From Sinohyriopsis cumingii (taxonomy: Eukaryota > Mollusca > Bivalvia > Unionida > Unionidae), in assembly GCA_028554795.2 (NCBI GenBank), contig CM068829.1, positions 131,478,725 through 131,542,724 of the forward strand: DNA of 64,000 nt, in the 5' to 3' direction. The notes under the pieces are model-generated. The model saw nothing but the letters and a program-made list of their open reading frames with translations. It had not been told where the DNA came from and did not search any database. Position numbers and translations under genes: made by a program. Below are positions 37,920-47,428 of the stretch, piece by piece. Every line of letters starts with the position of its first letter. Positions within the stretch are counted from its first letter, which is position 1.

Positions 37920-38513
37920 ATGCGACAGTTTTTCAACCTGACGGAAACTCAGAAAACGATAAATTGGGGTGCACCAGCGGTGGAGACCGCCCAAGGGAAC
38001 CCGGATTTACTTTCAGAAGAGGTGAATTGGGATTTTGTGGATTTTCTTACCTCGCAAGAATTTTTTCCGGTACCTTCGCCACCTTCTCCTTCATTACCAC
38101 ACGTGGAGAATTTTAGACAGAGACAGAAAGAAGAATTGGAGAAATTTATACAACAGCAAAAGGAAGAGGAACAAGCTTTTCTCCTACAGCAACAAGAGCA
38201 AGAAGAAGAGGTAAGAAAAAAACAACAACAACAACAACAAGCAGCAGCAAAGAAACAAGGGTGTGAAAATCAAACGGTCACGGTACTGTTAGACATTTTA
38301 TCTGAGTTAAGAAGTCTGAAACAAATGTATCAGACTTCTTTATTACGACCGAAGAGAATACGACCTTCCCGAGCTAAACACTCCAACCCTGTGACTAAGC
38401 CTACTGTGCCACCCTTAGTGATTTCAACCAAATTATCATCATCAACAGTACGCAGTCCAGAAGTAGGCCTTGGCCGTGGCAAAGGCTTAAGACAGTTAAA
38501 GTTGATTGCTTAA
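37920..38513 (+). CDS. Gln/Glu-rich coiled-coil protein, unknown function
   Basis: 197 codons starting MRQFFNLTETQKT. This Met is chosen over an earlier non-ATG start because the TATA box at 37884 would lie within the longer frame. Layout: acidic N-terminus, a Pro-rich stretch (PVPSPPSPSLP), a long coiled coil rich in Gln and Glu (about residues 65-120, with the poly-Gln run QQQQQQQAAAKK), a leucine-heptad segment (VTVLLDILSELRSLKQMY) and a basic Pro-rich tail (RPKRIRPSRAKHS). It is followed 24 nt downstream by stem-loop SL2. It could be a minor virion or assembly protein; that is inference. Confidence 0.7.
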   Translation: MRQFFNLTETQKTINWGAPAVETAQGNPDLLSEEVNWDFVDFLTSQEFFPVPSPPSPSLPHVENFRQRQKEELEKFIQQQKEEEQAFLLQQQEQEEEVRKKQQQQQQAAAKKQGCENQTVTVLLDILSELRSLKQMYQTSLLRPKRIRPSRAKHSNPVTKPTVPPLVISTKLSSSTVRSPEVGLGRGKGLRQLKLIA

Positions 38514-38537
38514 ACTCACCCCTACACCAAGAAAAAA

Positions 38538-38553
38538 GGCCCTTGTCAGGGCC
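38538..38553 (+). terminator. Histone-type 3' stem-loop SL2
   Basis: AAAAAA, then GGCCCT-TGTC-AGGGCC, then ACCCA, with GAAAAGA starting 13 nt after the stem. The loop is TGTC instead of TTTC; stem, flanks and spacing match the other three. Confidence 0.82.
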
Positions 38554-38936
38554 ACCCAAGTTTCTCGAAAAGAGATAGACTTTTAATTGCCAACATCCAT
38601 TCAAACTAAAAAAAAAAACATGTTTTACCCCTATAGTACGTTTCTGTGTATGAGTGTGTGAGTGTACGTTCTTATTTTAAAATCAAAACCCAAAGACACT
38701 TACCTTTTTATAGTTAATTTATTCTTTTATAAATATTTACAATCCAATTCACAATTCACAACAGAGCACTTAAAAAAGTTCATACACTTCTTTTGTCTCA
38801 TTGTTCACTCCCTCTGTTTTTTCAATTTCTTCACCGTCACAGTCTTTTCCTCCTCTTCCTCCTCACTTTCTTCCCTTCTTCTTTTTTTTCTCCTTATTCT
38901 TTTCCTTCACCTGTCTATTTTCTTCCTCTTCTTCTT

Positions 38937-39263
38937 ATTCCTCTTCTTCTTTCTGTTCCTCTGAAGAATCCCCCTCTTCTGGCTCCTCTTGTTTCTTTTT
39001 TGGGCAATCTGGAGACCAGTGTCCTTTTTTTCTTGACAATGATAACAGGTATCTTGACTTTTGTCTCTTCTAACCCGTTTTTTGCTTTTTTGACGGTCTG
39101 GACACTCTGAAGACCAATGCCCTTTCTTCTGACAGATATAGTAAGTATCTTGACTTTTATCTCGAAAGGAAGGTGAGTAGTCCGACGACTGGTCTGAAGA
39201 AAATTTTGTAATGACCCCTCGCAACGCTCTGATGAAATGTTCGATTTGGTTAGTCTCTTCCAT
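38937..39263 (-). pseudogene. CCHC zinc-knuckle protein, frame-broken
   Basis: It starts at MEETNQIEHFIRAL (39263), about 55 bp after a TATA box. Two zinc-knuckle repeats follow the repeated lead RDKSQDT: the first (YYICQKKGHWSSEC) has Tyr where the first Cys should be; in the second the CYHC half is intact, but the reading frame changes in an A-run near 39035-39045 before the GHW half, whose codons continue in another frame. The downstream part is Glu-rich. CCHC knuckles bind single-stranded nucleic acid in many viruses and retroelements. The break may be real decay or a homopolymer sequencing error. Confidence 0.62.
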
Positions 39264-39314
39264 CGTTGTGCTCGGTTTGAGAGTGAAATGAATAGTGAAA
39301 GGACAAGACACACA

Positions 39315-39326
39315 CCCTTTTATATA
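39315..39326 (-). promoter_or_regulatory. TATA box for the zinc-knuckle ORF
   Basis: TATATAAAAGGG on the minus strand, about 55 bp upstream of the ATG at 39263. It is divergent from the polymerase gene that starts at 39398. Confidence 0.6.
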
Positions 39327-39397
39327 CGCTGGTCTGCCATGACTATAAAGTAACCCATGGTGATTAAATTTTAGTAATTTGACTTTTTACAGTCAAG

Positions 39398-42300
39398 ATG
39401 AAACGATCCATTTCATTCAAGAAGAAAGAAGAAGAAAGTAAGAGGCAGAAACGTGATCTATGGCCTCGTACCAGAGCTGAAGTCTTGGCACAGATTCATG
39501 CCAGTGATTTTGAAGAGGACATGAGTGAACCAGAATTTAAGCCCAGAGAGTCTTCCTCTAAACAAAGTTCACCGCCCTTAGTCAACCCTGAAAAGTACTA
39601 TTCCATTCGAGAGACGGAAAAGCGACCCTCTAGAAAGTTCAGAACCACGGCTTACAAATACACTGTGAAGTTTAAAGATTTCAAGTCCGAAGTACCGTTA
39701 GAGAAAGCAGAAGGGTTCATCACCGAGATGTGGGATTCTTTGCTCACCACACTCAAGCGACAATATCAACCCAAAGAAGATGATCGCTTAAGACTTTCCA
39801 TACAACACGACGGCTTGAAATCCCCTGTTTGGATCGAGTTTAGCACCCCTGCAGAATTGACCTCTTCCAAAGTCATGGACAAGATTCAATACGTGCAACA
39901 ATCTAATGACCAGTTTGACATCACCGATGGAAAAGCCACACTGGACATGACCCACGTCTCTCCTCCTCAAGGGACAGCACAGAAAGGTCTTATTGGTGAA
40001 CGGTCTTCGCAACACCAAAACAAGTCTCGTCCAAATTCACAATTCTCAAGACCAGATGTGTTTAGCCCGTGCCATCGTGGTGGCACGAACCTATGTCGAC
40101 AAAAACGACACGACAGAATGGAACAGGACCTGGGAGAACATTCGAAAATCGAACCGAGCCAAACAACGAAATGAAGCAAAACTCTTGTTACAACAAGCTG
40201 GCCTGTCCAAGGACACACCCTGTGGCATTCCTGAGATGCAAAAATTGCAAGATGCCCTAGCTCCACGCTACACCTTGAAAGTGCACCCTCAAGAAGTGCG
40301 CGGACCTCTCTTGTTTCGAGGCCAAGACTTTAAGGACGGAAAAATACATTCATCTCTATCATCACGACGACCATTTCGATACCATTACCGCCATCACCGG
40401 ATTCCTGGGATACAGTTATTACTGTGAGAAATGTGACTATGGCCATAATAATCGAGAACAACACAAACATTGTGGATCGAAATGCTCAGGATGTTTGGCC
40501 TCTCAACCCTGTCTGAGCGTAGGACAAGAACCAGTGCATTGTTCAACTTGTCTGCGCACGTTTGTCAGCCCTGCCTGTTACCAACAACATCTGAAGACGC
40601 AAGGTTCACAGAAGAAATGTGCTTGTCAACTGCTGAGATTGTGCCCCACGTGTGGACAAGGCATACTTACCAATAATACCAAGGCACACGTATGTCGAGG
40701 AAAGGAAAAAATGTCACATTTATCACCACATTATGGACTTGGAACATCAATGCTACGTGCAAAAATACCAACCCCAACCAGAGAAAGAGGACGGTCACAA
40801 GAAGAAAGGCAATTTCATCTTTTTCGATTTTGAATGCATGCAAGAGACCGGCATTCACATTCCTAATTTCTGCGTGGCTCATCGAGCGTGTGAGAAGTGC
40901 ATTCAAGAACCTATCTTCAGTCACTGCCCTCACTGCAGTAAGATTCCTGGAGGACGTGAAAAAATCTTTCGGGGACCGAACACGCTAGCCGATTTCGCCC
41001 GATGGGTCTTAGATCCCATCGACAAGACGTGGAGCCAAGAGGACATCGAACGTTACGGAGATTGTCATCGTCATGCCATGGTGATGGCTCACAATTTCTC
41101 CGGATACGATGGACAGTTTCTTTTGAGGTACTATACGGAACATGGCACTGAACGTCCTAAAGTCACTTTGAACGGAGCCAAAATCATTTTCATGGCTCAT
41201 GCCTCCGACCCTTTCGACTTTCAGGAAGAAATGTTAAAGTATTGTCGTTCCGACCTGGACATTTTACGGCGATGCTGTGGAAAATTTCGAGAACTGTTCA
41301 TGGAACACGGAGGGGTCGATCCTTTGAAAGAAGCTGGCACCATTGCCAAAGCGTGTTCCTTAGTGTACCGGCAACGATTCATGCCTGAAAACACCGTGGC
41401 TGTCATCAGTCCTCAAACGACCAACTATGTCAAACGTCAATACTCGGTCAAAGCCCTACGCTGGTTACATTACTTGTGTGACAAGGAAGACAAATAGATT
41501 CAGCATGCCCGCAACGGAGGAGGCGAAAAGACTATCGGAACGCATTCGGTCGATGGTTGGGACTTAGAAAACCCCAAGATCGTGTACGAGTTTAACGGTT
41601 GCTTATTTCACGGATGTCCCGTCTGTTACCCTGACCGTGGCACTAAAAATCAGTTTTTACAACGAACCATGGAGGACTTGTACCAGGCCACTTGTCAGCG
41701 ACGCCTAAAGTTAGAACAGGAAGGATACCAAGTGGTGGAAATGTGGGAACACGAATACGATCACCGTTTGAAAACCGATCCCGAGTTTAAACGCATCGTG
41801 GAACGTTACCAGTTCATGGACCCCCTGAACCCGAGGGATAGTTTGTACGGAGGAAGGACCAATGCCACCTGTTTGCTGTACCAAGCTGAGGAAGAGAAAG
41901 GAGAAGAAATCGAATACTTGGACGTGTGTTCGCTGTATCCCTACGTGTGCAAATATTGTCGCTTTCCTGCAGGGCACCCACAATTGTTGACGGAACACAT
42001 CGACCTGAAAAACATCCGACAATACGAAGGCTTGATCAAGTGCAAAGTTTTGCCTCCCACGAACCTATACCATCCCGTCTTACCTCACCATTGCCAAGGC
42101 AAACTGATGTTCCTTTGTGCCGTACTTGTGCCGAAACGTGCAACCAAGATCAGCCTTGTCATCACACCCAGGAAGAACGGGCCTTGACGGGGACGTGGGT
42201 CAGCGTAGAATTGTTCAAAGCTCTGGACATGGGATACCAACTGTTAGAAGTGTACGAAATTTGCCACTTTCCCAAGACACAACAATACCACAAGGGTGAC

Positions 42301-43224
42301 CCCACTCAGAAAGGCATTTTCGCAGACTACGTGGATGCCTTTTTGAAACTGAAGCAAGAAGCCAGTGGCTATCCTTCCTGGTGTCACACTCCCGAAGACC
42401 AAATAAAATTCAAAGAGAAATACCGGGAACAAGAAGGCATCACTTTAGATCACATCGAGAAAAACGAAGGCAGGCGATCGTTTGCCAAAGTCATGTTAAA
42501 TTGCTTGTGGGGCAAAATGGCACAACGACCGTGTTTACCCAAGACGGAATATTTGACCGAACCTTCCCGCTATTTCCAGATGATTCACGAGAAAATCAAA
42601 TTCATCAAACACGTGGACGTCGTTCGCGAAAATTTGATCTTAGTGAATTACGAAGAAGATCTGGACTTTGTACAAGACGACCCTTTTGGAAATGTCATCA
42701 TTGCGGCTTACTTGACAGCTTATGCTCGCTTAAAATTGTACGAAGTTTTAGAACTGTTAGGGGAACGTGTCGTGTACTTTGACACGGACAGTTGCATTTA
42801 CATCCATCACCCGAGTCAACATCACCCTGACATCAAAGGAGACCGTTTAGGAGCCTGGACAGACGAGCACCCCGACGACAAGATTTTAAGTTTCGTCAGT
42901 GGTGGTCCTAAAAATTACGGCTACGAATATCGGGACAAACAAGGAGAAGTGCACACGAAGTGTAAAGTGAAAGGATTGACTCTGAATTATCGCACCAGTC
43001 GAGTGGTCAACTTTGGGGTATTGAAAGAAGCCTTGCAATCTAGAGAGGATGAACACCTTAAAGTGACCACCTATCAGCCCAACAAGATTGTACGTTAACC
43101 CACTCACCACATCGTCAGTGGACCTTTGGAAAAAGTCTATCAAATCGTGTACCAGAAGCGAGTTCGACTTCCCAACCACTTTACTTTGCCGTATGGACAT
43201 GTCGGTATAAAACATTGGCTGTAA
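39398..43224 (+). pseudogene. polB: Protein-primed family B DNA polymerase (Polinton type), interrupted
   Basis: About 1270 codons in length, typical of Polinton polymerases. The N-terminal region carries RLSIQHDGLKSPVWIEF and MTHVSPPQG, then a Cys-rich zinc region (CEKCDYGH, CPTCGQ). Exonuclease motifs follow: FFDFEC (Exo I), AHNFSGYD (Exo II), YCRSDLDI (Exo III). Polymerase motifs: DVCSLYPYV (A), KVMLNCLWGKM (B), YFDTDS (C, catalytic DTD). The frame changes near 40.00, 40.35, 40.71 and 42.11 kb, mostly at short homopolymers. In-frame stops lie at 41495-41497 (TAG) and 43096-43098 (TAA), with homologous coding sequence continuing to 43224. As read, it cannot make a full polymerase. It would have served replication of the element. 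Confidence 0.93.
43206..43212 (+). promoter_or_regulatory. TATA box for the first BIR ORF
   Basis: TATAAAA lies 36-42 bp before the ATG at 43248, inside the last codons of the polymerase gene. Confidence 0.6.
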
Positions 43225-43247
43225 GAGGATAGCCACCCACCAGAAGT

Positions 43248-43679
43248 ATGACTTCACCACAGCAAGAATCGAGTGAGAAATCCAGTGAGAACTCCAAGTT
43301 CAAACCCTGCCATTTTCCGGTCTTCTTACCTAACTATTGTGATTGTTCCCGTCGATTGGAAACGTTTCAAGCATGGCCTACGGATAGGGAAGGATTACCT
43401 TCTTCGAATGTTTTAGCTAGAACAGGATTTGTCTACTTGGGACCTGAGTCTGGATTGGGATACGAAGTACAGTGTTTCGCTTGCGGACTGAAGTTACGAA
43501 TGGATCTATGTATCTATAAAGATTCAGCTATTTTGGAACACTGCCCTTGCCTTTCTATGGCCTTTCCACCCATTACACTACGGTACAATTATGACGGTAC
43601 CTTAGAGACGGTACCTTCCAAAACTCGACATAAAAAAGGAACGATGTACAAGCTTGAGACTGCATTGCGACTAGTATAA
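43248..43679 (+). CDS. BIR-domain (IAP-like) protein 1, degenerate zinc site
   Basis: 143 codons starting MTSPQQESSEKS. The BIR framework is clear at about residues 30-95: RRLETFQAWP, LARTGFVYLGP, VQCFACG. The first Cys pair (CFAC) is present. The Cys-to-His spacing is 18 residues instead of the usual 16, and no Cys occupies the usual place after the His, though two Cys follow it closely (EHCPCL). BIR domains of baculovirus and cellular IAPs bind caspases or IAP-binding motifs; whether this one folds or binds is unknown. No RING domain follows. Related to the ORF at 44065. Confidence 0.78.
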   Translation: MTSPQQESSEKSSENSKFKPCHFPVFLPNYCDCSRRLETFQAWPTDREGLPSSNVLARTGFVYLGPESGLGYEVQCFACGLKLRMDLCIYKDSAILEHCPCLSMAFPPITLRYNYDGTLETVPSKTRHKKGTMYKLETALRLV

Positions 43680-43685
43680 AAAGGG
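43675..43685 (+). promoter_or_regulatory. TATA box for the Cys-rich ORF
   Basis: TATAAAAAGGGG overlaps the stop codon region of the preceding BIR ORF and lies about 55-63 bp before the ATG at 43738. Confidence 0.6.
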
Positions 43686-43737
43686 GCTATGGTCAAGATC
43701 GATAGTTCATTGTGACTACCAAGACCAAGCGAACAAG

Positions 43738-44031
43738 ATGAATACTTTCAGAGAAACACAAAACAAGTTCAGACAGGCACAATTCAAGTTTGGTGCCTCT
43801 GAAGTGGAATGCGATTGTGAGCCTTGCGATGGGAACGATACTGTACGTTGTGACCTTAGCGATTCCGTAAAGCATCATGGGAACTTTGTTCTCACTACCT
43901 CTATCATGGAAAGTGACGCTGTGCGTGTCAAACCTGAGGGATGCGAAAGCGATGCCGCTCGTCCTGTTCGACACTTTACTGGGTTTCGTTTTAAAGGTGA
44001 ATGTCCACTTTCACGTCTACCTCCCTACTGA
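43738..44031 (+). CDS. Unknown small Cys-containing protein
   Basis: 97 codons starting MNTFRETQNKFRQ. A cluster of acidic residues and Cys (VECDCEPCDGNDTVRCD) at about residues 22-38 could bind metal. No known family recognised. It has its own TATA box and sits between two BIR ORFs, which suggests an accessory host-interaction role (inference). Confidence 0.5.
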   Translation: MNTFRETQNKFRQAQFKFGASEVECDCEPCDGNDTVRCDLSDSVKHHGNFVLTTSIMESDAVRVKPEGCESDAARPVRHFTGFRFKGECPLSRLPPY

Positions 44032-44064
44032 TGTCATCATCCAGCCCTGAGCAAACACCTGTCC

Positions 44065-44376
44065 ATGTCACCCAACCCTCATCGAAACGAACCTATGAAA
44101 GACGAATATTCGTTTCCTGTGCGTTTGTCGGAATACTGCGACTTTGAAAATCGTCTTCATTCGTTCAAAGGAAAATGGCCTAAGTCTCTGGGAGGACCGA
44201 GCCCCGAAGAATTAGCCAGAGCCGGATTTTTCTACTTGGGCGAAGGGGATAAAGTCAAGTGCTTCAGTTGCGGTGCGTCACTTCGCCACTGTGAACCACA
44301 AGATTCGGCCTACCTAGAACATGCTCGTTGGTCACCGAATTATCTTTACTTACCCTTAGTGGGACCGAGACATTGA
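44065..44376 (+). CDS. BIR-domain (IAP-like) protein 2, last zinc ligand missing
   Basis: 103 codons starting MSPNPHRNEPMKD. A near-canonical BIR: NRLHSFKGKWP, ELARAGFFYLGEGDKVKC, then CFSC, 16 residues, His in YLEHARWSP. The fourth ligand position (Cys in active BIRs) is Tyr in SPNYLYL, so the zinc site lacks one ligand. The gene encodes a single BIR and no RING. Known viral relatives act as apoptosis inhibitors; activity here is not shown. Confidence 0.8.
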   Translation: MSPNPHRNEPMKDEYSFPVRLSEYCDFENRLHSFKGKWPKSLGGPSPEELARAGFFYLGEGDKVKCFSCGASLRHCEPQDSAYLEHARWSPNYLYLPLVGPRH

Positions 44377-44387
44377 AATAACTTAAA

Positions 44388-44777
44388 ATGTCGTTGAAGA
44401 AGAAACCAAACTGGTTAGGAGTCAAATGTTGGACATCACTGAGGCCAGTATTTAAACTCCATTTCAAAAACGATATTGAATCATTACCTAAAGAACTGCA
44501 AGAGAAGATTTACAAGGAAGTTTGGCAGGGGCTTGCCAGAGTGAAATCTCAATGGGTAACTGTAGAACTTTTGTGTCGAGAAATTCACAAGAGGAAAGTG
44601 AAAAAAGTCAACCAGTGTGTTAGATTTCTCTGGGTCAAGGGTGCATTCATCCTATTATATCGCTTTAGACCGTTTACATCAAAAGAGTTCAGTGAGATTC
44701 TTGGACGTTACCCTGAATGGCAGTGGCCAGAAATTACTCACTATGTGGATTACTTTTGCTCTAGGAGAAGATTGTGA
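44388..44777 (+). CDS. LPxEL-helix (F-box-like) protein, family member 1
   Basis: 129 codons starting MSLKKKPNWLG, 12 nt after the previous stop. Residues about 32-46 read ESLPKELQEKIYKEV, which resembles the first helix of an F-box (LPxELxxxI). The rest is helical and Trp/Arg-rich (NQCVRFLWVKGAFILLYRF). The same LPxELxxxIYxE core occurs in the next two ORFs. Viral F-box-like proteins can bring targets to Skp1-cullin ligases, but the match is short and the function is a guess. Confidence 0.55.
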   Translation: MSLKKKPNWLGVKCWTSLRPVFKLHFKNDIESLPKELQEKIYKEVWQGLARVKSQWVTVELLCREIHKRKVKKVNQCVRFLWVKGAFILLYRFRPFTSKEFSEILGRYPEWQWPEITHYVDYFCSRRRL

Positions 44778-44798
44778 ATTGTACGGACTGACCTCTTC

Positions 44799-45250
44799 AT
44801 GGATACTTTGCAAGAGAACATTCGTGCTTTGCCTGTGGAGTTGAGAGAACGCATTTACCGAGAGCTGGTCAAAATACAAGTCAAACGTAAAGAACAGTTG
44901 CATCCGTTACGTCACCGGTGTTTGAACCACTGGTACCTGAATGCTATACAAGGACTGATTCAGTTGAAAGTGTTCCATTGGACAGACATTGATCAACGAT
45001 TCCCTAGTTTTAAAAAGGATTGGTTTGCTATTGATGATTCTATCTACTACATTGTAAACTTGCTGCATCAATTCCAGAGGAAGAGTTAACGAATTACCAA
45101 CATCTTTTATACAATGTCAACTTAGTGAAAAAGGAAACTTCTGAACGAATTGTAATGTGTAAATTAGTGATTAAACGATTTAGATTCGACAATGAATTAA
45201 AACCATGTCTGTGCAAACGGTACATTTATTGTGTCAGAAAGAGGATTTAG
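44799..45250 (+). pseudogene. LPxEL-helix protein, family member 2 (frame-broken)
   Basis: Starts MDTLQENIRALPVELRERIY. The first 40 codons are almost identical in DNA to the copy at 45263. The intact frame stops at 45089, but codons homologous to the later part of the 45263 copy continue in another frame (NYQHLLYNVNLVKKETSER.., then KRYIYCVRK) to a TAG at 45248. The frame changes near 45075. A single-base break, real or from sequencing, is the simplest reading. Confidence 0.6.
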
Positions 45251-45262
45251 TATGACCTATTC

Positions 45263-45754
45263 ATGGATACTTTACAAGAGAACATTCGTGCTTTGCCTGT
45301 GGAGTTGAGAGAACGCATTTACCGAGAGCTGGTCAAAATACAAGTCAAACGTAAAGAACAGTTGCATCCGTTACGTCACCAGATCTTTAACCACTGGTAC
45401 CTGAATGGTATAAGAGAACTGATTCGTCAGAAATTGTTTCAGTGGTCAGACCTTGTTCAATACTTCCAGGCCCCCGATGATCCACGTGTTCATCATTTTG
45501 GTTACTTCGAGATTCACCTAGTGCAACGCATTGAAGAAGACAAGTTAAAGGATTACAAAGGTCTATTACGTGGAATCTACTTAGCGGAAGAGGAAACTTC
45601 TAATCGAACTCTGAAGTTTAGGTTACAGTTTGGAGCATTTAGATTCCCCACTGGAGAACGAAGATCTCTGGCTAGAAAGTACGTGTATTGTTTCCGAAAC
45701 AAAGAGAGTATAAAAACAGGTTGCCATGCCACGACTTTTATCACAGGTGACTGA
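45263..45754 (+). CDS. LPxEL-helix protein, family member 3 (tandem copy)
   Basis: 163 codons, same start as the copy at 44799 (offset 464 bp). After the shared N-terminal 40 codons the sequence diverges (RHQIFNHWYLNGIRELIRQK against the first copy's LNHWYLNAIQGLIQLK), then HHFGYFEIHLVQRIEED and a basic end (KYVYCFRNKESIKTG). The last bases overlap the next ORF. This is the only apparently intact full-length member of the pair. Confidence 0.62.
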   Translation: MDTLQENIRALPVELRERIYRELVKIQVKRKEQLHPLRHQIFNHWYLNGIRELIRQKLFQWSDLVQYFQAPDDPRVHHFGYFEIHLVQRIEEDKLKDYKGLLRGIYLAEEETSNRTLKFRLQFGAFRFPTGERRSLARKYVYCFRNKESIKTGCHATTFITGD

Positions 45755-45950
45755 ACAGATTCCGTGGAAGGAACTCAATGACCATATTCAAACCGTGGAT
45801 CATTACCATCAATTATTACAAGAACTGTATCAAATCAATTTGGGACGACGCATAGTGTGTGTCTTAGTGGCTTGTTTTCTGGGATTTCGTTTACCAGCCG
45901 ATTCCTTGTGGACTCTTTACGAACAGTACTTACCACCCCAATGGCCTTAA
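45726..45950 (+). CDS. Unknown small protein
   Basis: 74 codons starting MPRLLSQVTEQIPW. It overlaps the end of the preceding ORF by 29 bp and the start of the next by 10 bp. Helical, with a hydrophobic stretch (RIVCVLVACFLGFRL). A TATAAAAA string at 45709-45716 is close upstream, but probably too close to serve this ATG. No family recognised. Confidence 0.45.
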   Translation: MPRLLSQVTEQIPWKELNDHIQTVDHYHQLLQELYQINLGRRIVCVLVACFLGFRLPADSLWTLYEQYLPPQWP

Positions 45951-46445
45951 ATGGTCACGAAAGACTCCTTTTGCTCAAAGCCTTGCGTTTTCATCTGGAT
46001 ACTTCTCGACCTCTACGGGAAAAAAAGATTCGTCAACTTTTAGCTACCGAAGACGTGTATGACGATGTGTGTGTAGCTTGTGACTTACACCCCCATTGGA
46101 CAGATGTCCGTACCTGGAAAAAAGGGGGTTTTGAGGCTTGGACCCAAGAAGTGGCCCAGTATGCACGAGAGTTGTTCAAGGAAAAAAGTCACTTTTCAAC
46201 CAGTGTTAGTGACGGTGCCAGAAGAACCCGTTACCCAGGACAGGACTGTCGTGGACATGCCTGAAAGAGCCTTTCGGAAGGACACTTGTGTGACCTTACC
46301 CCCTATAGAACTGGTCAGAACATTACCCAAAACATGTTGTACAGACACTTGTTTTTATTCCACGTTAATGATTTTCATGTGCCTTTTATCGTTGTACTTA
46401 AGCCTTTGGCTTTTATGTATTTTTGTCTTTCGTGTTCATGTTTAA
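45941..46445 (+). pseudogene. Unknown protein with C-terminal membrane segment, frame-broken
   Basis: Starts MALNGHERLLLLKALRFH at 45941, overlapping the previous stop. It reads to a stop at 46264; from about 46190 a second frame carries the more protein-like sequence (VPEEPVTQDRTVVDMPERAF, then a hydrophobic segment STLMIFMCLLSLYLSLWLLCIFVF) to 46445. The switch sits at a short A-run. It is either one interrupted gene or two overlapping ORFs. Confidence 0.45.
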
Positions 46446-46452
46446 AACATTC

Positions 46453-46458
46453 AATAAA
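46453..46458 (+). terminator. Poly(A) signal AATAAA closing the central gene cluster
   Basis: AATAAA follows the stop at 46445 within 10 bp and precedes the ATPase promoter. Genes from the polymerase to this point have no histone-type stem-loop after them. Confidence 0.6.
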
Positions 46459-46475
46459 CGTGTTCTGAAAAAAAG

Positions 46476-46483
46476 TATATAAA
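46476..46483 (+). promoter_or_regulatory. TATA box for the ATPase gene
   Basis: TATATAAA lies about 50 bp before the ATG at 46530 and just after the AATAAA signal. Confidence 0.6.
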
Positions 46484-46529
46484 CTCTTCTCTTGTTTGTT
46501 TTCGTGTCACAAGTGACATTCCTGACACT

Positions 46530-47021
46530 ATGGCTACCTCTGCCAGTTCGGAGGCTTTGTATCTTCGCCATCCCTTTAACATGCTCATTGCTGGACCTAG
46601 CGGTTCAGGCAAAACCGAATTCGTCAAACGTTTGATCGAACGTAAACATCATTTGATCGATCGGCCACCTCAACGCATCGTGTGGTGTTACAAAGAGTGG
46701 CAATTGGCGTACAGCCTCTTGCGAGAAAATCAAGGCGATTCCATCGTGTTTGTGGAAGGCATTCCTAAAGAAGACGATGGCATCGTCTCTGACTCCTGTC
46801 AAACCCATTTGGTCATTTTCGACGACATGTTAGGAGAAGACGAAGAAGAAATTAAACTGTGGTTCACGCGCAAAGGGCATCACCGTAATGCTTGGACCGT
46901 CAGGTCGAAGTACTTTTGTGTACATATCGATCTGATTGTAAGGCCTATATTTTTGTTTTTGTTTGAGTGGGATTGGACCCAGCACGCACTCTGTCATTCA
47001 TTTGCATTGATAAGCGACTAG
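46530..47021 (+). pseudogene. Packaging-type (FtsK/A32-like) ATPase, 3'-truncated
   Basis: The frame starts MATSASSEALYLRHPFNM. Walker A is GPSGSGKT (about residues 23-30), followed by the family's IVWCYKEWQ segment; Walker B is THLVIFDDML. The family signature FTxxGHHRN (here FTRKGHHRN) appears at about residues 112-120. After it, near 46895, similarity ends; the last 40 codons read into unrelated sequence. The genome-packaging ATPase of Polintons and adintoviruses is normally longer and followed by protease and capsid genes, none of which is present. The break probably marks one edge of a large internal deletion. Confidence 0.88.
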
Positions 47022-47112
47022 TGGGATTGGACACGGTCGTGTTAGTCCGTGAACCCACGAGACCCATCTGGCCGTCCCAGTTCCTAATTAACTGGTCTAT
47101 AGTTATAGATTT

Positions 47113-47428
47113 GATATTCATTTTATGTATGAATTTATTATTGTAGACTAATACATTTCGTTGCTTAGCTGGTTTCCGATTAGATTCTCTCGTCGATGGC
47201 ACTCGCAGTCTCATAAATGGAGACTTCAGGAGAACCGAATCCTAGTCCCTGTCATTGGTTTAAAAAGGGTGATATTCATTTCATGTATGAATTTATTATT
47301 GTAGACTAGTAAATTTCGTTGCTTAGCTGGTTTCCGATTAGATTCTCTCGTCGATGGAACTCACAGTCTCATAAATGGAGACTTCAGGAGAACCGAATCC
47401 TAGTCCCTGCCATTGGTCTAAAAAGGGT
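47113..47428 (+). repeat. Two-copy tandem duplication, 158-bp unit
   Basis: Units 47113-47270 and 47271-47428 are about 95% identical (both with TGTATGAATTTATTATTG, TTCGTTGCTTAGCTGG and GGAGACTTCAGGAGAACC). They lie just after the truncated ATPase. A shorter repeat, GTGGGATTGGAC, occurs at about 46967 and 47021. The origin is unknown. Confidence 0.92.

Noticed and set aside
43216-43233. Hairpin GGCTGT..ATAGCC with ACCCACC flank at the end of the polymerase gene
   Set aside because: Although it recalls the histone stem-loops, its loop is 6 nt (AAGAGG), it overlaps the stop codon, and no GAAAAGA follows at 13 nt.
46180-46200. Programmed ribosomal frameshift at the A-run in the 45941 ORF
   Set aside because: The run is not aligned with the reading frame as a standard -1 slippery heptamer, and similar breaks occur at other homopolymers, so indel or error is simpler.
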